Part shown: piece by piece, positions 6,125-9,091 of the stretch
How positions within the stretch are numbered: the first letter of the stretch is position 1
How the letters are laid out: each line of letters begins with the position of its first letter
Assembly (NCBI GenBank): GCA_903930725.1
Contig: CAIYZW010000730.1
Coordinates: 1 to 9,091, forward strand
From: an uncultured Bacteroidota bacterium
Lineage (GTDB): Bacteria; Bacteroidota; Bacteroidia; Bacteroidales; 4484-276
Length of the DNA: 9,091 nucleotides
Direction: 5' to 3'
Made by a program: the position numbers and the translations under genes
The notes under the pieces: generated by a model
Databases searched by the model: none
The model's input: only the letters and a program-made list of their open reading frames with translations
Told to the model about the DNA's origin: nothing

Positions 6125-8026
6125 TTATTTCACAATGCTTTGGAATTCAGCATTTCCGAAATATTTAATAAATTCTCTGTCTTCGGCAGCCTGAGCACGG
6201 TATTTACCGTTGGCCTTGATCGCCTTTTTAAGATTGGTCATCATCAAAACTTCATTGTTTGTGCGTGCACCAACGATAGCATGTAAATAATAGGTTGCAC
6301 CATTTTTTCTGGCACATTCGAGGTTTGATGCAGCAGCCGAATTATTGCCTGTAATTACCTGAGCTAAAGCGACATTGTAGTTACATTTGGTGGTTCCAAA
6401 TTTTGCGAGCGCTCCTTTAAAATCACCTTTGGTAAGATCAATCAAACCAAGGTTGTAATTATTCTGAACTCCCATTTTATTGGCTTTAACGAGATAGGTT
6501 TCGGCCTCGGTGTAACTTCCTTTTAAAGCATAAGCAACACCTAAGTTATTGGCAACCATTCCGTTATTTTTATCCAAACTTTCAGCTTTCTGGAAATAAC
6601 CTTTGGCTTCGTCGGCTTTACCTAATTTCATGGCAACATAACCAGCATTGTTCTGGCCTTTCCAACCATTTGGGTAATTAGCTGCAGCAGCTTTGTAAAT
6701 TTTATATTGGGTATTCAGATCTTCGGTAAGTGTTCCTGCGTAGAGCAATTCGGCTTCGGTGAGTTGTGAAGGGTCGGATGTAGCAAGCCTTGAAATTTCC
6801 TGATCCGTCTTTTTAGGTTCAAAACAGGTGATAGAGATCGTTGCACGGCGTAATGGAGGAAGAATTGTTTCTTCGAGTTCAGGATAGATCAAAATCATAT
6901 TTCTGATTTCCTGTTCCCTTTTTAAAGGATCTGATGATTTAAGAACGTTAAGGATTGGTCCTTTATCTTTAACAGAGGATTTTTCGACCATGCCGGGGAA
7001 ACTGTTCCAGTCCGGGCCATGACCAACAGTTGTGATGGCGATGTCGGTTTTAATATCCTTATAAGCAACTTTGCTGTCTTTTTCTTTAAGCAACTTTGCC
7101 AAATCTTTAGTAAGAATACCGGAAACGGTTTTTGCTCTGTTTTCTGAAAGGCCGCTGTTATAGGTTTCTTCACCTTCGGGTGATGCCCAGCCATCAATAA
7201 CAACATCCTTAATCACCCAGCCCTGACGAACAAAATCATTCAATTTTTTAAATTGTCCGGTCATATCTTCCTGTTTGTTAAATTTCAGGCTCTCATTATA
7301 GGCAAAAAGGTTTTTAGCAAAATAAACAGATGCTTTCTGGTTTGCCAAAGTTACTTTTTCGTATCCGTGAGGAGCAAGAAACAACATGCTAACCTCATCA
7401 CCTTTAGCTTTGTATGCATTATAATTAATGTTACCCTGAGCGTCTTTCTGTGCAACATCGTCTCCAATTTCGATTACCTGACGAAGTTCGTTTTCGATTT
7501 CAACGCGGGTGGAGGTATAGATAACACCATCAGCAAGTTTGGTCTCGCCCAAGGTGATTGATTTTTTCATTCCTTTTGCGTCTTCAAGTTTCATGCCTGC
7601 AGGCATTTCCTTTGTTGATTTAAAAGCAACAGGAGAAACTTTAAGCTCAGATGCATTCATGTCGGGTTTATAACTGAATTCTTCAGTAAAAGTAAATTTT
7701 CCACCATTTTTGTAGTTAACCGTGGTTCCTTCACCTTTTACTTTTTCACCTTTAAGAATTATCGGCTTCATTGGGGTTGTACCATTGGCATAAACAAGTT
7801 CGGGTGCAAAATAAACAGCGGCCTTTTTATTGAAATATTTCGGTGGAATTTCACCGTTTACGGTTACTTTAACTATTCCGCCGATGGTTTCCAATACTTC
7901 AGGAGTTACCTGGTATGTCACTGTATTATAGTTCTTTGCCATCTTTTTTAATCCATTGCAACCTGCAAGAGAAATAGCAAAAACGGTTAATACTGCTAAA
8001 TTGAGAATTGTAGCTCTTCGATTCAT
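6125..8026 (-). CDS. Lipoprotein with OmpA-like domain and C-terminal TPRs
   Basis: An envelope lipoprotein of 633 residues from a family I recognise as common in Bacteroidota, with no assigned function that I know. A lipoprotein signal ends in SLAGC with Cys23, followed by NGLKK. Residues about 33-230 form a beta-rich N-terminal region (VTPEVLETIGGIVKVTVNG, KAAVYFAPELVYANG). Residues about 230-400 form an OmpA-like domain with WASPEGEETYN, GLSENRAKTV and the closing LPPLRRA. Residues about 410-560 hold TPR-like helical pairs (ELLYAGTLTEDLNTQYKIYKAA, NNAGYVAMKLGKADEAKGYFQKA, NNLGVAYALKGSYTEAETYL, YNLGLIDLTKGDFKGALAKF), followed by a helical tail. In the OmpA-like part, S282 stands where classical OmpA domains have the peptidoglycan-binding Asp, while R297 is kept. 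The gene has its own probable promoter and a strong terminator, so it is probably monocistronic. A scaffold role in the envelope is inferred only. Confidence 0.85.
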   Translation of the reverse strand: MNRRATILNLAVLTVFAISLAGCNGLKKMAKNYNTVTYQVTPEVLETIGGIVKVTVNGEIPPKYFNKKAAVYFAPELVYANGTTPMKPIILKGEKVKGEGTTVNYKNGGKFTFTEEFSYKPDMNASELKVSPVAFKSTKEMPAGMKLEDAKGMKKSITLGETKLADGVIYTSTRVEIENELRQVIEIGDDVAQKDAQGNINYNAYKAKGDEVSMLFLAPHGYEKVTLANQKASVYFAKNLFAYNESLKFNKQEDMTGQFKKLNDFVRQGWVIKDVVIDGWASPEGEETYNSGLSENRAKTVSGILTKDLAKLLKEKDSKVAYKDIKTDIAITTVGHGPDWNSFPGMVEKSSVKDKGPILNVLKSSDPLKREQEIRNMILIYPELEETILPPLRRATISITCFEPKKTDQEISRLATSDPSQLTEAELLYAGTLTEDLNTQYKIYKAAAANYPNGWKGQNNAGYVAMKLGKADEAKGYFQKAESLDKNNGMVANNLGVAYALKGSYTEAETYLVKANKMGVQNNYNLGLIDLTKGDFKGALAKFGTTKCNYNVALAQVITGNNSAAASNLECARKNGATYYLHAIVGARTNNEVLMMTNLKKAIKANGKYRAQAAEDREFIKYFGNAEFQSIVK

Positions 8027-8066
8027 TTTGTTTATCTTATTAAGTTTTTAAATAAATTTCAGTTGA

Positions 8067-8074
8067 CAAATATA
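8067..8074 (-). promoter_or_regulatory. Probable -7 box for the OmpA/TPR gene
   Basis: On the minus strand this reads TATATTTG, a full match to the Bacteroidota TAnnTTTG element, about 40 bp before the ATG. Transcription would begin near 8060. The -33 region (around ACCTTTC) is only a partial match to TTTG. A 5-bp inverted repeat CCTTT/AAAGG (8082-8086 and 8093-8097) sits between the two elements; it may be chance. Confidence 0.55.
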
Positions 8075-8158
8075 AAACAATCCTTTTAAATGAAAGGTTT
8101 TCTTAACAAATAATAATTTTTTTATCAGGCAATTTCCATGCATGAAACTTCAACATTT

Positions 8159-8692
8159 TCAGCACTTTAAATACTTCTTAAAAACTTCCCAAATCACTAT
8201 TCCGGCACAAACCGAAATATTTAACGAGTGTTTCGTGCCATGTTGAGGAATTTCGACACAGGCATCGGCAATTTTGACAATATTTTCGCCGACACCGTTA
8301 ATTTCGTGACCGAAAACAAGGGCTGTCTTTTGGTTGTGATCTATTTCCAGATCAATTAAGTTTATGCTTTCGTCAACTTGCTCGACCGCAATTATTTTAT
8401 AACCTTGACTTTTCAGATTTAAAACTGCTGTGTGAGTTTCGTCGAAATATTGCCATTTAACGGTTTCGGTGGCCCCAAGCGCTGTTTTGTGAATATCGCG
8501 ATGCGGTGGGGTGGCCGTAATTCCGCACAAATAAATTTCTTCGACCAAAAATGCATCGCAGGTACGAAAAACCGAGCCTATATTATTGAGGCTTCGCACA
8601 TTATCGAGAACAACAGTGCACGGAATTTTCTCGGTTTCCTTAAATTCTTCCGGTGTTAACCGGTTTAATTCGCTATTTTGAAGCTTCCTCAT
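8159..8692 (-). CDS. SpoU/TrmH-family RNA 2'-O-methyltransferase
   Basis: An S-adenosylmethionine-dependent RNA ribose methyltransferase of the SPOUT (alpha/beta-knot) class, acting in the cytoplasm on tRNA or rRNA. The three SpoU motifs are present in order: motif 1 LNNIGSVFRTCDAF with N37 and R43, motif 2 ALVFGHEINGV (124-134), and motif 3 VEIPQHGTKHSLNIS (146-160), which forms the knot and cofactor pocket. At 177 residues it is a compact form: the catalytic domain after a short N-terminal tail (RLTPEEFKET), without the extra RNA-binding domain of RlmB-type members. The ATG at 8692 is the natural start, with a TAnnTTTG box about 28 bp upstream. The target nucleotide cannot be read from sequence, so no gene symbol is given. 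It is divergent from mutS; the next gene on its strand is 132 bp away and has its own promoter. Confidence 0.92.
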   Translation of the reverse strand: MRKLQNSELNRLTPEEFKETEKIPCTVVLDNVRSLNNIGSVFRTCDAFLVEEIYLCGITATPPHRDIHKTALGATETVKWQYFDETHTAVLNLKSQGYKIIAVEQVDESINLIDLEIDHNQKTALVFGHEINGVGENIVKIADACVEIPQHGTKHSLNISVCAGIVIWEVFKKYLKC

Positions 8693-8720
8693 TAATTAAC
8701 TTTTCAGAATTAAACGGCTG

Positions 8721-8728
8721 CAAAAATA
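8721..8728 (-). promoter_or_regulatory. Possible -7 box for the RNA methyltransferase gene
   Basis: The minus strand reads TATTTTTG, matching TAnnTTTG, 28 bp before the ATG at 8692, which gives a short leader. No clear -33 TTTG is seen at the usual 19-21 bp distance. Confidence 0.4.
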
Positions 8729-8817
8729 AACTAAAAGTCCAGGCTCATCCATCCTGTAAAAACATTCTGAATTTGTGTGTTTTGAAAACTTCACGGTGCT
8801 TGGTAGAATTAAAGTTT

Positions 8818-8825
8818 TATTTTTG
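8818..8825 (+). promoter_or_regulatory. Possible -7 box for mutS
   Basis: The plus strand reads TATTTTTG, matching TAnnTTTG. A TTG at 8800-8802 could be a -33 element, but the gap of 15 bp is shorter than usual. If used, transcription would start around 8832, leaving only about a dozen bases before the proposed TTG start at 8844. The region is T-rich, so a chance match is possible. Confidence 0.3.
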
Positions 8826-8843
8826 CTTAAATTTTAATTTCAA

Positions 8844-9091
8844 TTGACTGACAAAACACCTGTAAGCGTGGCCGAAACGCCACTAATGAAGCAATACAAC
8901 GCCATCAAGGCACGATATCCTGATGCACTTTTGCTTTTCAGAGTGGGCGATTTTTACGAAACTTTTGGTGAAGACGCCATCAAAGCTTCAAAAATCCTGG
9001 GAATCGTTTTAACAAGGCGGGCCAATGGCTCGGCTCAGTACATCGAGTTGGCAGGTTTTCCGCATCACTCGCTCGACACCTATCTTCCAAA
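8844..9091 (+). CDS. mutS: DNA mismatch repair protein MutS, 3' partial
   Basis: MutS recognises base mismatches and small loops in newly replicated DNA. Only about 82 N-terminal residues are in the window, covering the start of domain I. The key mismatch-recognition motif is present: FRVGDFYETFGEDA, whose F-Y-E corresponds to the Phe that stacks on the mismatch and the Glu that contacts it (F-x-E in the family). ETPLMKQYNAIKARYPDALLLF precedes it and GIVLTRRANG and IELAGFPHHSLDTYLP follow, all typical of Bacteroidota MutS. The frame opens after a TAA at 8835. The first start candidate is TTG at 8844, then GTG at 8868 and ATG at 8886. The ATG would remove the conserved ETPL, so TTG (or GTG) is preferred. 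The gene continues past the window edge. Confidence 0.93.
   Translation, partial: MTDKTPVSVAETPLMKQYNAIKARYPDALLLFRVGDFYETFGEDAIKASKILGIVLTRRANGSAQYIELAGFPHHSLDTYLP

Noticed and set aside
7253..7561. 102-residue plus-strand frame inside the OmpA/TPR gene
   Set aside because: Lies opposite the OmpA-like and N-terminal coding region, has no family resemblance, and the minus-strand frame is continuous and conserved in character.
8133..8149. Palindrome around ATGCAT between the methyltransferase and the OmpA/TPR gene, considered as a terminator or operator
   Set aside because: The symmetric core is short and AT-rich and no U-tract follows directly on the minus strand.

Overview
The window looks like chromosomal DNA of a member of the Bacteroidota, probably Bacteroidales or a close relative. 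Three kinds of evidence support this. The protein families are typical of the phylum: a LacZ-type GH2 with an Ig-like linker, a lipoprotein GH3 with an inserted PA14 domain, and an 'ASPEG'-type OmpA/TPR lipoprotein. Start codons follow A-rich leaders with no Shine-Dalgarno sequence. Boxes matching the Bacteroidota -7 consensus TAnnTTTG lie upstream of three genes. The intergenic DNA is clearly more AT-rich than the genes.

Layout. Positions 1-5732 (+) carry a carbohydrate-degradation pair. The first gene is a GH2 beta-galactosidase-like enzyme whose 5' end lies outside the window and which has a LamG-like jelly-roll domain inserted in its C-terminal beta-galactosidase domain. It is followed after 25 bp by a lipoprotein GH3 beta-glycosidase with an inserted PA14 domain. 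Positions 5733-6124 are a 392-bp convergent intergenic region with short repeats, two competing hairpins and a clear bidirectional terminator. Positions 6125-8026 (-) encode a lipoprotein with an OmpA-like domain followed by TPRs. Positions 8159-8692 (-) encode a SpoU/TrmH-family RNA methyltransferase. From 8844 (+) to the window edge runs the N-terminus of MutS, divergent from the methyltransferase.

How the genes work together. The GH2 and GH3 are probably co-transcribed and would act on one oligo- or polysaccharide, releasing terminal beta-galactosyl and beta-glucosyl or related residues. No SusC/SusD pair or regulator is visible, so the substrate cannot be named. The right half (OmpA/TPR lipoprotein, RNA methyltransferase, MutS) looks like ordinary core chromosome and has no evident link to the glycosidase pair.

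I saw no tRNA, rRNA, CRISPR array, insertion sequence or phage gene. I do not see a wholly new system. The points most worth a second look are the nested LamG domain in the GH2, an OmpA-like domain that lacks the usual peptidoglycan-binding Asp, and the repeat and hairpin cluster downstream of the GH3.
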